64,000 bases of DNA. It comes from Paragordius varius (Eukaryota > Nematomorpha). The notes under the pieces are model-generated. The model searched no databases, was not told the DNA's origin, and was given only the letters and a program-made list of their open reading frames with translations. Below, piece after piece: positions 36,701-47,179 of the stretch. The stretch lies in the NCBI GenBank assembly GCA_964247055.1, contig OZ176052.1:11098001-11162000 (forward strand). Reading direction: 5' to 3'. How positions within the stretch are numbered: the first letter of the stretch is position 1; each line of letters begins with the position of its first letter. The position numbers and the translations under genes are program-made.

Positions 36701-37410
36701 TAAATCAAAATTCAAATTCCGCCAATAGAGGCAAAAAGCAAGATCTGTTTAAGGAAACATGGAAAAGTGCGTCAAAAAAGCAAGTTGGTAATTTAAAAGC
36801 TAAATGGGATGCCACTTCTCAAGAATACGTATATACAGACGGCTTATACGAGTTTTTAGAGCTTAACGGTAATACATTTTTGGGCAAATCATTGCCCCAA
36901 CAAGGATCTCTTGGTTATGGAAAGGCCGGGACTTTAGATTTTTTGCGCATGAACGTGGGAGAAATCAAGCAATCTTTCATGGCGCTTCACAGTTTGGATG
37001 CTAATGCGAATCCAAATACCCTGCTTAAACTTATTATGAACGAAAACAATGTTTCATCCTTATTAAATTTCGAATCGCAATTTCAACAGCAGAATAATAC
37101 TAGTAAATCAAATAGGAATGGCAAACAACAAAGACAAAACCTGATGACTATCCAAACAGTATTGCCTATTTCACGAATCCACGTAGAAATGTGCAATCGA
37201 GAAGCTAAACGCCTTGCCACACTCATTCAATCATATGATCCCACGCTCGTTTCAGAAATCCCGTTATCCATTTTGATTGGAGCAAGGGTCCAGACCTCTT
37301 ATTCTACGCTCCGTGTAATAAATAGTGGGACACAGTTTTATGTTGTGTCAACATTGTTTTATATACTGTACCATCTTGTAATCTATAAAATAATATATAA
37401 GGTGATTTAA
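18710..37410 (+). CDS. RECK: RECK: GPI-anchored cysteine-rich protein with Kazal motifs, complete
   Basis: Cell-surface inhibitor of metalloproteases and, in vertebrates, a Wnt7/GPR124 co-receptor. Exons: 18710-18803, 19044-19102, 22027-22101, 22176-22209, 23734-23816, 23957-24038, 24263-24457, 24971-25101, 25204-25279, 25349-25550, 25992-26145, 26631-26727, 26982-27264, 27693-28283, 28468-28682, 28876-28975, 29038-29144, 29383-29455, 30188-30319, 30543-30649, 30747-30830, 31015-31320, 31883-32032, 32267-32710, 32937-33068, 33208-33309, 33784-33819, 34312-34593, 36542-37410. Phases match throughout (1,764 aa; human about 970). A signal peptide is followed by five CC..C..C knots (CCHLL, CCNLA, CCSNA, CCHES, CCSKA), a frizzled-like Cys-rich domain (ending CHPVSHTTLICR-SDCLEIL), EGF-like Cys, Kazal (LPCNCPMHYIPVCATNGKTY), a degenerate second Kazal, Kazal 3 (MPICGYDGETY), PPGACCPMC, the RECK C-terminal domain and a hydrophobic tail fitting a GPI signal. 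Extra length comes from lineage-specific insertions. Confidence 0.93.
19564..20097. mobile_element. AACACTTC-terminus family element, copy 2, in RECK intron 2
   Basis: Left end AACACTCCATTACCTTTTGG, right end ...taccccaaaaggtaaa...GAAGTGTT: clear terminal inverted repeats about 534 bp apart. Collinear with the copy at 17,182. It lies in the 2.9-kb second RECK intron, the longest of the gene, which is inflated by this and the element at 20,700-21,222. Confidence 0.75.
20700..21222. mobile_element. AACACTTC family, second subtype, in RECK intron 2
   Basis: Ends in the small hairpin tggggtatccaactacccca followed by atttgaatcgaagg. The reverse-complement copy is at about 51,070-51,595, and the right half of the element at 39,272-39,903 is the same sequence. 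Shared internal blocks include aagttccatgtcaaactact, ccttctatcctaataaaaat and tcggtttattaatgttat. Non-coding; the left end is less certain than the right. Confidence 0.65.
24553..24713. mobile_element. Foldback (hairpin) MITE in RECK intron 7
   Basis: Two arms of about 70-75 bp are near-perfect inverse complements: left cattgctagaaagttattaa ... attggctta, right taagc-type loop then ccaataatattgccc ... aactttccaacaatg. The loop is short. Transcribed RNA would form one long hairpin. It has no coding capacity. Element class unknown. Confidence 0.8.
26246..26514. mobile_element. hAT-like non-autonomous element in RECK intron 11
   Basis: Terminal repeats gcggggtgtcaaacacgcg and (reverse complement of the right end) tggggatgtcaaacacaca, enclosing about 270 bp that also has an internal gcggcccg block. 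GGGGTGTCAAACNCGCGGCCCG-like ends are typical of many hAT-derived MITEs. An 8-bp target duplication is only partly recognisable (tcttttag versus ttttataa). Confidence 0.6.
33421..33681. mobile_element. Short TIR element in RECK intron 26
   Basis: Left ataccatttacaattcaaat-tcacccttaaac and right gtttaagggtgaatttgaac-tgtataaggtat are inverse complements over about 45 bp, enclosing about 260 bp of A+T-rich non-coding sequence. Flanked by TA-containing sequence on both sides. Different family from the other short elements here. Confidence 0.7.
34797..34912. repeat. Octamer array (gtaagacag variants) in the Harbinger left arm
   Basis: About a dozen units of 8 bp built on gtaagaYa/gtaagacR, with one interruption (agcataag). 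The mirror array lies in the right arm at about 36387-36500. Subterminal repeats of this kind are often transposase-binding sites, which is an inference here. The two arrays differ by a few units, the kind of change expected from replication slippage. Confidence 0.85.
35586..35924 (+). pseudogene. HARBI1-type transposase, N-terminal fragment
   Basis: Open from ITDKKKTGTLTYQRYVEIFL onward. Recognisable HARBI1/PIF features are the FLRYLAD...F (helix-turn-helix) region, W-I-x-F-P, and IPCIVDAIDCTHIKI, which holds the first Asp of the DDE triad. The frame then ends a few codons later where it enters the right inverted repeat. The downstream half with the second Asp and Glu is absent, so this is an internal-deletion derivative that cannot make its own transposase. 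It would need a full-length relative to move. An upstream piece (NDIRSREVLVELLEK near 35383) may be a preceding exon. Confidence 0.85.
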
Positions 37411-37825
37411 ACCGATAAATATGGCTTAAAATAATTCATAACAGCGTGACACGTGAAAAATATTATTTGAATATAATAACCATTACAGGGTGAAAATCAT
37501 ACATATGTACATATCCTAAATTATTAATATGATTTACAAATAAGATATACTAATATATATTAATATAAATGAATATTTAAGGAAATCAAATAAGTGACGC
37601 ACTGGAATACCCGTAATATTTTCTCATTTTTATTGCTCAATAGTGGTTATTAATATTAGATAATTGGATATTGATTTTAAATATATTTTAAATCTTTTTT
37701 TGTCATAAAATATGATATTCAGTCTTCCATATAAGCACAATTTATATAAAAAATCATTTGTGATATATGTGCATTTTTATATTGTAAGAATATCAATAAA
37801 TTATTATGTATATGTACGTTAAGAT
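37411..37825. other. RECK 3' flank, no gene seen
   Basis: A+T-rich sequence after the RECK stop. AATAAA at 37795-37800 is a possible polyadenylation signal, about 385 nt beyond the stop. Nothing else recognisable. Confidence 0.45.
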
Positions 37826-38745
37826 CTGTGATCTGGTATAGGAAAACCGGTAGACCCAATCAAATCCAAATATCGAAAAAATATAATCATTAATGAATGC
37901 CCCGACAATAGCTTCCTTTTTTTGAATAAGCTCCCAGTTCGGGCCCACCCCGTATAAAAAACGCGTTTTTTTTTAAAACAGAAGTCCACAAAATCGTGTC
38001 TTTGAGACAATTTTCCAGAGAACGTGTTGGACCATTCAATTTCAAATATGATTTTTGTTTACTTTTTTTTGATCGCGCAGAACATAGTCGTCTTACTTTT
38101 TTGATATAGGCCCTCTTTTTACCCGCTACCCCCGTAAAATGCCATTTTTTCTAAAAAAAACAAAGTCCACAAAAATAATATTTTAATTGTATTTTGCCCA
38201 AGGTATGAGACTGTAAAAATTCAATAAGGATTTTGCGTATTACCTGTTAAAAGGCAAAAATTTTAGTCAAGCGTTTCTTTGATGATAGCTGCTGAGTAAG
38301 GAGTATCTATCTATAAAAGGTTAAAAAATATATGGATAATGAAACATTATTTATGGTAATCTATATATTTATAAAAATGGAAAATGCTGGCTTTGTGATC
38401 TAGTACCGGAAAACTGGTGGACCCATTCAAATCCAAACATCAAAAAAATATAATCATGAATGAATGCCCCGACAATAGCTTCGCCCTTTTTTGAAATAGG
38501 CCCCCAGTTCGGGCCCATCCCTTGTGAAAAACGGGTTTTTTTGAAAACAAAGTCCCCAAAAATCGTGTCTTTGAGACAATTTTTTGGAGAACGTGTTGGA
38601 TCATTCAATTTCAAATATGATTTTTGTTTACTTATTTTCGATTGCGCCGAACATAGTCGTCTCGCTTTTTTAATATAGGCCCTCTTTTTACCCGCCCCCC
38701 CCCCCCCCCCGTAAAATGCCATTTTTTTCAAATTTTCCCCCAATT
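37826..38745. repeat. Two tandem copies of an interspersed repeat (family B)
   Basis: Copy 1 (about 37826-38290) and copy 2 (about 38392-38745) are collinear: a gtgatct-containing head, cccattcaaatccaaa, gaatgccccgacaatagctt, cagttcgggccca, aatcgtgtctttgagacaat, gaacgtgttgga, ataggccctctttttaccc, gtaaaatgccatttttt. A third copy begins at about 58,072 and a diverged one at about 45,220. No long open frame is shared by the copies, so it looks like a non-coding or decayed element. Copy 2 contains a run of 16 C. Confidence 0.8.
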
Positions 38746-38875
38746 AAACAATATATTAGTATGAATGCACCGTTTTAAAATTCCTATAAAATCATATCTA
38801 TTAAATAATGTTTCGAAATAATCCACATATGTGGATCATTTTATTGTCCCTTATTTCAAATACCCCCCCCCCCCC
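38695..38875. repeat. Two poly-C tracts (16 and 13 C)
   Basis: Pure C runs at about 38695-38710 and 38863-38875, in a region that otherwise has very little GC. The first replaces the short ccccc of the other family B copies, so it is an expansion within the repeat. Run length may also be affected by sequencing error. Confidence 0.8.
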
Positions 38876-38929
38876 TCCAGAAGTCAGAAGGACTTCCTCG
38901 GGCTGCGTAGCAGCACTAGATTTACGCTA

Positions 38930-38953
38930 GTATATATATATATATATATATAA
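38930..38953. repeat. (TA)n microsatellite
   Basis: About 11 TA units following acgctag. Simple-sequence DNA with no other feature. Confidence 0.9.
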
Positions 38954-39271
38954 AAGTAAATAATCGAATGTTATTTCCATGTTTTTGATTTAAACAAATT
39001 TTTTAAATAATTAATAATACTTTTAAACAAAAATTTCGGTAAAATATTATAAGAATTATATAATTACGTTTATCAAATTTTTAAATATTATTATTATAGA
39101 TAACCGTAATCAATCTGTTTAGTTAAATTATATAATTAACTAATATTAAATTTTTATAATTCTTGGTAACCTTTACAATTTGTTTTAATATAGGCCGGTC
39201 AATTGACCGGCTCATGACTTGGTCAGCACAACCCTAATGGTCAACATAATTTTGCTTTAGATTAATTTTTT

Positions 39272-39903
39272 AACACTTCATGACCTTTTGAATTGGTTGT
39301 ATATACGAGATCGATTTAAAATTTAAATATAAAGTTAAAAATATGCTTTATTTGGGTTTCAGTGCATATGCTTCAAAAAACAATTGCGAAAAATTCTAAT
39401 CTCACAGTTATTCGCCGCCATTTTTTATATATTTTTTTAACTAACACAATAGGAAAATAAATTTATAATAGGAATAGAAAATGCAACTAATTAACTATAC
39501 GCTTCCAGGCTATATATACCACCAAAAACTTGAAATATTTTGATTTTATTATCATCGGTTCGTTTTGTTCGTGTTTCAGCTGTCCCAATTTTAGATACTA
39601 GAAGTTACAAAACTAAAATATAAGCTTTTTTATTCGATAACGAAAAACAAATATATAATTAAATTTTAACTAAAACAACTTTCAAAACATTATTTTATAA
39701 AATAAAAATAGCGTCGAAGTAGTTTGAGATGGAGCTTTTTTTCAAAACCAAATTTTATCAAGAGGCTTTGGCATATTTATATAATATTTATCAGGATAGA
39801 AGCATGAATTTAAATTGGGACCGTTTCCTTCAGTAGTTTTTTAAAAATATTAATTTAAATTTAGTCTGGGGTATTTAGATACCCCAATTTGAATCGAAGT
39901 GTT
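39272..39903. mobile_element. AACACTTC-terminus element, apparently full length (copy 3)
   Basis: Starts AACACTTCATGACCTTTTGA and ends ACCCCAATTTGAATCGAAGTGTT, so the outer eight bases are a perfect inverted repeat. The left 440 bp match the subtype at 17,182 and 19,564; the right 190 bp match the subtype at 20,700 and 51,070 in reverse. This copy therefore joins the two subtypes and shows they belong to one mobile family of about 0.5-0.65 kb. Confidence 0.75.
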
Positions 39904-40738
39904 AATCGAGGTGTTTAAAATTACCGTATTTAGCAAAGTGAGAATTTTCACAGTTAACAGATAGTTTATGTTGCAAATTCCGTATATTATTTCACACGTG
40001 ATTTTTTACATATTGGAAATTTTTCATTTTTTATGCCAATACTTTAAACTAAAAATATCTATACTATATATCGTAAGTATTAGATAATATATATTTTATT
40101 AAAATTTTTAAAAAACTTTCACCTGTTTAATTTATTTTAGTTTGCATATTATATTTATATTTATTTGATATACTTTACCTGTGATGGGATTAATTAGTCA
40201 GTTTTTCACATTTTATTGTTATTCCTCTGACGCAAGTAATTTTTAAGAATTATCTGGATATTTTCTCAAATTAATATTTTATTCAGCCTCTATTTTATTA
40301 TATTATAAACTTTATATGATAGTTTGTAAAAAATATTATTTTTTCATGGTTATTCATAAATTTTAGACTATTGGTGGGATGAATTCCGCTTGCTTACCAA
40401 ATAATTAAAGTTTTAAGATAAGTCAAAATTTGTATAATCCTACTAATTATTTAGAAATATATTGTATATGTGCATTTAAAACTATCAAAAATTTATATAT
40501 TTTGTACAGTTTTATGTATATGATCGTAATGAAGTGAAGTTAAATAAGTAAAAATGTTATAAAGATTAACTTAATTTATTATTTTTAATGATTACTAATA
40601 AAATTTGTATGAAATTTAAACAAGGTAAACCTTTGTTTTTAATTAACGCATGCGCAAATTAAAATAATCACGTGATATATCATCCTTTATATGTTAATAA
40701 CTTATATTAATCATATGTTTTAATATCAGAAAGCTTTT
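39904..40738. other. ZFAND 5' flank, no gene seen
   Basis: A+T-rich and non-coding. An acceptor-like tatcag ends at 40729, ten bases before the ATG at 40739, so a 5' UTR intron or another leader junction is possible. No repeat recognised. Confidence 0.4.
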
Positions 40739-42881
40739 ATGGAACCTGAAACGAATCAGCAAACTTCGGTTCCACAATTGTGTAAATCAGGTTGTGGATT
40801 TTATGGAAGTTCATCTACGGATGGACTTTGTTCAAAATGTTATAAAGATACTGTAATAACATCTCAACAATCAATAATGAACGATGAGTCTAGACATTCG
40901 CAGATTGACTTACTAAGTTCACAACATCTCAATAAATGTATAATTTTTATTATAAAAATTTATAGATGATGGCAATATATCCAAAAAATCTGAAGGCTTA
41001 AATTCTGAACAACTAAATGAAGTAAAGAATTTTTAATTTTTTAGGTTTTACATTACATTAATTCCAAATCATCTCTCAAATGCAATAATAATAACAATAA
41101 CCCGATCAATGTAACATCCGCAGAACTTTCAAATTTTCTAAAATCATCCAATGCATTTTCAGATTCCTCATTAATTAATTCAATAGCAAAATCATTTGGT
41201 TCTTCAAACGTCCAATTTGATGAAAATGCTCGCATGAATTTTGATGATGAAACAAATTCAACACTCGCCAACAAAATTGGTTCAGATCACAATATCAAAC
41301 AACCTGAACAGAAAGATTCTAACACATCTTCCTCTTACATTAATTTTCCATCACAATCAATATATCAATCCCCTCCATCCACATCCTCCACTTCTAAAGA
41401 CACTTTAGCAAAGCAATTATCAAACACATCTAATCAAAATCCGGTTAATACTACAGTCTCCTCTATAATAACCAGTGTTGGAAGCGTAGAAGATGCCTCT
41501 CAAATAACCAACATCAGTTCTTTAAATACCTCAAATATTGCTAACGATTCCACCAAAGGAAGTTATAGTGTTTCATTGCCTCCCACTTTGAATGATCATG
41601 TTTTATGTAATACAGCTCCTGTATCACTTGATGCCTCGCCAGAGGATAGTATGTTATCGTCTGCCTCAATCCAATCATCCCCTAACACATCCTTGTCACG
41701 TATAACAGACAATATCACACAACCTAAAAATAGGTGTTTTACTTGCCGTAAAAAAGTTGGATTGTCGGGTAAAAAGCTATAACTATTTAGTTTTTTATTG
41801 GTTTAATGAGCGGCATTTTAATATCGATTATCATCAATATATACAACACCTTTTTTATTGAGTAAATTCAATAAAATTTTGGCATGTTTAATAAGGGAAA
41901 CTTAATATTTTATAATATTGAAATGGTTCTGTATGATTTAAGATACTATGGATCTTTATTTTTGTATTCGCCCCTATTGTTTGCATCTAATAAATTTAGC
42001 TTCAGTACTAAGAACAACTTAAAATATGTGATTTAATGTATTTATCGGTTTATTTTATATATAATTGGTACATATTAAATTTTGTTGTTTTTGAAAACGG
42101 GTATAATGGGTTTGACCGATGCATAGGTTTAAAATTATTATCACAAGCTTGTTAAGCTGTTTAGTTCTATGATATTTTCTATTTATAAAGGCAATTATGA
42201 AAATGTCTTTTCTAAATAAACAATACGTTTTTACTAAAGGATTACTAAATATATTTTTCATATAACCGTGTTTCCAATGTTTTATACTGACCACTTCGTA
42301 CTAATTTGAATAATACATAAATTTCTAAAAATAAAAATATGTGTTTTGCTTTTTAATATTAGCTAAAGTTACATTTTTTATCTATATTCTTTTTATTTTT
42401 GACTATATATTATAGTTTGATTTAATGTTTTTTAAACCAATTTTTTTCCATAAAAAACTAAAAATATGGTATTAATGGTCATTTTATTTTTCATTTAAAA
42501 TTTATTTTATACAAAAAACGACTCTGAATCTTTTTTTTACGTTATAGAAATTTTAAAAAGTTGTTTTGCTGCTTATTTGATCGCTACAATCGTTAAATCT
42601 ATAAATTAAAAGTTTTGGCTCCATATTTCATTCTTTAATTTTCCACATTTTTGGTAACAGGCGTTATAATCTACCCCAAACCTCGTTATTTTTGTCAAAC
42701 ACTGTATTTATACTAATATATATTTGCATTAGGTTTCCCTTGCAGATGTGGTGGCACATTTTGCTCGGCCCATCGTTATTCAGATAAACACAATTGTACC
42801 TTTGATTACAAAGAACTTGCCCAAAAGGAGATTCGTAAAAACAATCCTGTCATACAAGCTCAAAAAATTCAGAAAATTTGA
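40739..42881 (+). CDS. A20/AN1 zinc-finger protein, ZFAND5/ZFAND6 type
   Basis: Ubiquitin-binding stress-response protein family. Exons by preferred model: 40739-40937, 40966-41021, 41045-41768, 42733-42881 (375 aa; human ZFAND5 is 213). The N-terminus [22 protein letters not shown] is an A20 finger with C-x3-C-x11-C-x2-C spacing. The C-terminus, split by the last intron at LSG|FPC, is an AN1 finger ([29 protein letters not shown]) and ends KIQKI exactly as in vertebrate ZFAND5/6. The linker of about 230 residues is Ser/Asn/Thr-rich and longer than usual. Introns 1 and 2 would be 28 and 23 nt. An alternative without them uses one intron, 40938-41162, also phase-compatible. Gene identity is certain; the 5' splicing is not. 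Confidence 0.93.
40938..41044 (+). other. Two candidate ultrashort introns (28 and 23 nt) in the ZFAND gene
   Basis: 40938-40965 (starts GTATAATT, ends TTTATAG) and 41022-41044 (starts GTAAAGAA, ends TTTTTTAG) flank a 56-nt exon coding [23 protein letters not shown] sequence. Both are GT..AG, not multiples of three and phase-compatible. This is not a conserved part of the protein, so the alternative single intron 40938-41162 cannot be excluded. Confidence 0.6.
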
Positions 42882-44601
42882 TTGCAACCTATATATTTTT
42901 TCCCTTGTCCCAAAAAAGCTATAAATACATTATTATATGGACGTTTTTATTGAACATTTGTGTAATATACCTTTACATACCTAGCCTGTTTTCCCTTTGA
43001 AGTGTGTGTGTTTGTATATGATGTGTCTCATTTATTCTCTCCGAAATACAAATCTTGTTTTTTTATTTAAAAACAAACATAACTTTGTTTTAAAATCGTC
43101 AACAACAGCAAATTTTTACACCCATGTTTTTCACATGATATAATTTACCTTTTCGGTTGCATATTTGCTTTAAAGGGATTCATTAGATTTCTGGAATAAC
43201 TGTAACACATTTATTTTAAATGGTTTTCCACATGAAAAAATATTTTGTTGGCTTGTGCGCACCACGTTAATGTTTTCCCTCTGTTTTGTGCAACATACGA
43301 TATTTATGTTTTCTATGTGTAAATGCTGTTTGCAAAACCATTTTTTTAAAGAGTAAACATTGTGTTATTATATAATATATTGATTGATTTTGTAAAATGC
43401 ATCTTTCATGGTGTATATGAATATATTACATATGACACATAACACAAGCTTTTGCGAACATGTAAAAAAGTGCGTATATAGTTTATTATTATTATAAGGT
43501 AGTGCATATTTTTAATTAAAAATACTTTTGTAACCCTTTCAGTGTAACATAAGATCAAATGCCACATACAATTTTATTAAATTAGGATGGCCTATTCAAA
43601 AAGTTTTGTAAATGGTAATTAATGATTAGTCCGCCTATTAATTGATAGTTGATTGTCAACTTTATCAATTTTTGCATAGCCTTTTTACATATAATGATAG
43701 TTGCACATAACATAAAAAATTTGAAACTAACTTTCATGTCACATGTAAATGTGTGACGAAAATGGGACTACGCTCTTCATGCGCGTTTGTCATGTTCTTG
43801 TATTATACTGTTTATTATCACAAGCTTTTTTACCATATCTATATCCCATGATTTTTTAAGATAATGTTAGGATGTAAAAGCACCGCACATCACACACCTC
43901 AACAATGTAATAATATCTATCATCAATATTAAAACCACCAAATGTTGTGTTTATTTATTAATTAATATTTTATAGATAAAAAAATAATTTATTATTTCGT
44001 CATAGTCATTATATGCCTGAAATTTTTTCCTCGAATGTATCTACCTGTTTTTTTCACACAAAAATATATTTTTTTATAAAGTTTGGACTGTGTTTTGAAA
44101 GCAGCGAAAAAAATCCCTACAACTAATTTTCATCATGCGTATATATACACAAACAAACTCTCGAATTAACTAAAAAATATATATTGATATATTAAAATGT
44201 TACATTCTTAATATAATTATATTTACTATAACGATCAACGATTTCAAAATAATAAAGGTGTCCATTTATAATTATATTTTTAACACATTTTGCCTTCTTA
44301 ATTATTGTATAGTAGCTAGCTGTTTCTATTGATTTTTCCATTACCTTTTTCATGGAATTTGGATGAGCTAATTTTTTTCACGCAATACACTGAAACAAAT
44401 AATCAATAGATAATTTTTTTAACTTGATCAAGAATAGTTAATGAAATAGAAAAAAGTCTGATATGAGCTTACATTTTATCACCGCTTTGAAACCAGTTTC
44501 TGTAGAAATATAACTTGTAATCCTTTGCTAATAACAATCTTTATAGAACACGGTAGTGTCAGAGGACGAAAAACAAAGCCTTTTATGTATTGCATATATA
44601 C
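42882..44601. other. Gene-free A+T-rich stretch
   Basis: Contains the ZFAND 3' UTR at its start. No open frame resembling a protein, no RNA gene and no repeat structure was recognised on either strand. Confidence 0.55.
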
Positions 44602-44826
44602 AGTCATTTATCCTTTATTTTATCAAAAAAAATTTTTTTGGTAAATGGGTATAAATATTTGGTAAAGAATGGAAAAAACAAGAGCTCCATGGTATTAACA
44701 ATATCATATTCATCAAAATAGTATGAGAATTACTATAAAGCTCTTGTTTTTTCCATTCTTTACCAAGTATTTACACCCATTTAACAAAAAAATAAATTTT
44801 TGATAAAATAAAGGATACATGATTGT
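44602..44826. mobile_element. Foldback (hairpin) MITE
   Basis: Arms of about 85-88 bp (left cagtcatttatcctttattt ... ggaaaaaacaagagct; right agctcttgttttttcc ... aaataaaggatacatgattg) are inverse complements with a few mismatches, separated by about 50 bp. Similar architecture to the 24,553-24,713 hairpin but unrelated in sequence. Confidence 0.8.
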
Positions 44827-45219
44827 TTAGCAATATATAAAAGGTTCAACATGTTATATGCACCGTAAATTGCGTCCACTTGCCAAAATCTTGTAACATT
44901 TTGATATATTTGAACTGTTTTTTAGCACCACAACTTTGGGAAGGTAACTTTGAATTCTGCTAAGAATGGTTTTTATATAAATGCATTCATATCTGGTAAT
45001 ACAACAAATGCAACTAAACTAAAATTTAGCCAATTGTTACAAATTCCTTTTGGATATCTAAAGGATAATTAAATGAGATTTGTCTATAATAATTTATTTG
45101 ATACACAACTATTCCTAAAATGTAATAAGACATGTATTTATATTATTCCTATTTGAATACCGTAATAACATAAACAGTAAAATTTCAAAATAAATATGTA
45201 TACTAATCGTATTTTAATA

Positions 45220-45965
45220 TTAGAAAAATCTGGAATGTTGGCTTTGAGACAATTTTTCAGAACGTGTGCAGGCCATTTAAATAAAAGTCTAAATTTCTAT
45301 TCAAATATAAATGCGCCAACTATATTCGGGCACATTTTTGATTTAGCACCTCATTTAACCACATTTCGCGTGAAAATATGCTACCAAATAATCCACAATA
45401 ATCGTGTCTTTGACACATTGGATAGGCGCGCATATGCTATATTTTATTGTTACGTGGCCCATTTTTTGAATTAGCCCCAGTATTTGACCGCTACTTCGTT
45501 AAAATGACATTTTATGAAAAATAAGTTTTCAAAAATGAATTTCTAATCATTTCCATAGTTATGAGATTAACCTAAATCAATATTGCTTTAATCCCAAAAG
45601 CAAAAATTTAAGCTCAGCGCTATTTTAAAAAGAGTGTTGGTTAAGGTTCCATTCACTGAAAAAAGCGCTACACTTTAATAATAAAGTTTCTTTGTCCATG
45701 CTATTATACCATGTAATATCAATTATGGATTCAAGTATCATTATAAAGACAAAAATGTTTGCCAATATGTTTTTTAATTGATACTGTCAACGAGAACGAA
45801 TATTTTATGTTAAAATAATAATTTGTATTCTCGTAAAATTTATTGAAATCAAACTATATCCAAAATTTTCGATACATGAGAGTATCTTTTTCAATGGATT
45901 AACTAAAATTAAGAAAATAATAATAAGATTAATTAAAACAAAATTTGAAAAAATATAATTATAAA
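45220..45965. repeat. Diverged family B repeat, left of the Penelope-like insertion
   Basis: Blocks collinear with 38,460-38,300-type sequence: ttgagacaatttttcagaac, aatgcgccaactat..cgggcac, aatcgtgtctttgacaca, ttaaaatgacatttta, then the gagattaa...aaaatttaagctcagcgct block. Much more diverged than the copies at 37.8 and 38.4 kb. The right continuation is found beyond the Penelope-like fragments at about 47,180. Confidence 0.5.
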
Positions 45966-46002
45966 TTTATGATAACAAAAAATGCAAAGTGATGTGCATG
46001 TG

Positions 46003-46365
46003 TTATTGTTTTTTCCTTGGTGTGGTAAATATTTTGAAGTAATCTGTTTCTTTTAGGAAGTCTTTTGTGACTTTGTTAAGATCTTTCCTCTCTTCTCTTC
46101 TGTTTATGAGGTGTATACTGTTTGAATGGATAAAACAAGCCTCCAAAATCAACCTATCGGATAATTTGTCGGCTTGTGCTACAATGGATGCTGGGCCGAA
46201 GGTGTGACCTGTATTCTTGCAATGGTCGTAGATGGCCGAACCTTTTCTGTTGTGTTCTTTTAATATTTATAGGGCGTTTAGATTGTCCAATATAGTGCGC
46301 TGGACAATCATTACATCTTTTGTGGTAGACAGTACATTCGTTTTTTGGTTCTCGGCGTGGTCTTA
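46003..46365 (-). pseudogene. GIY-YIG endonuclease domain of a Penelope-like element (relic)
   Basis: Read on the minus strand: a Cys-containing C-x-V-Y-H-K-x-C-N-D-C region, HYIGQSKR (the YIG half of the motif), then YDHCKNTGHTFGPASIV, ADKLSDRLILEACFIHSN, LINRREERKDLN and a stop after TTPRKKQ. This is the usual C-terminal endonuclease of Penelope-like elements. The fragment is decayed. In an intact element it follows the reverse transcriptase on the same strand; here the transcriptase lies next to it on the opposite strand. Confidence 0.85.
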
Positions 46366-47175
46366 ACAGACTTAATAAATCGTTAGATGTAGTCTCTTTA
46401 TATACAAATATACCAATTGAATTAGCGTTTCAGGCGTTAAACAAAACAATTAATGATAACATAGATTATTTTAACAGCCAGATCCATCAAAGTGCGCTTC
46501 AATCCCTAATAAATATTGCGCTGCATAATACTTATTTTATGTTTAATGATAGTTTCTATAAGCAAATTCGCGGGACTCCAATGGGTTCACCATTTAGTTC
46601 AATCATTGGTGAAGTTTGCATGAGACTAATTGAGCAACAAATTTCGTCCAAACCTCTATACCCGTTATGTGGATGATATTTTAATCATCGACACCATTGA
46701 CAATATAAAAGTTTTTCAAAACATTATCAACAAAATATCCGAGTTAAAACTAACAATAGAGGAAGAAAAGAACAACAGTATCAACTTTTTAGACCTCAAT
46801 CTTACCCGTAGAATCAATAGTATATCCATACAAGTCCTTTTCTCTTACCAATTTTTACCCATTACGTCTAACCATCCAGTAGCAACTTACAAAGCCATAA
46901 CAAACGCGTTTATAAAAAGAACGCTTAGATTACCAAATGACATAAAGGTACGAACATCTCAAACATCAGAAATCGTAACCATATTACTTGATCAAAGTTA
47001 TAAAAAGCATTGGATAACAGATTCAATAAACAATACAAGAGAAAAACAAAATCCGCTCGAAAAATGTATTTGCCTGACTTATAACAATACATCCAAAAAA
47101 GTTAACAATATTATTACAAAAAAGGATGTACGTGTTTTTTTAATTAGCCGGTGGATAGGACTCCACCTTCTGTGA
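46366..47175 (+). pseudogene. Reverse transcriptase of a Penelope-like element (relic)
   Basis: Typical Penelope-family core: VSLYTNIPI, then Y-K-Q-I-R-G-T-P-M-G-S-P-F, YTRYVDDILII (catalytic YVDD), EEEKNNSINFLDL, and the family signature SNHPVATYKAITNAFIKRTL. The relic begins abruptly at SLYTNIP and is not continuous in one frame. It lacks the N-terminal part and ends soon after the thumb region. Its left edge abuts the endonuclease relic on the other strand. Confidence 0.88.
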
Positions 47176-47179
47176 TATA

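Noticed and set aside
38369-38743. 124-codon minus-strand open frame with a glycine run
   Set aside because: It lies wholly in family B copy 2; the glycine run is the poly-C tract, and sister copies do not keep the frame.
45196-45474. 92-codon open frame with Cys and aromatic residues
   Set aside because: Corresponds to a diverged family B repeat; no matching frame in other copies.
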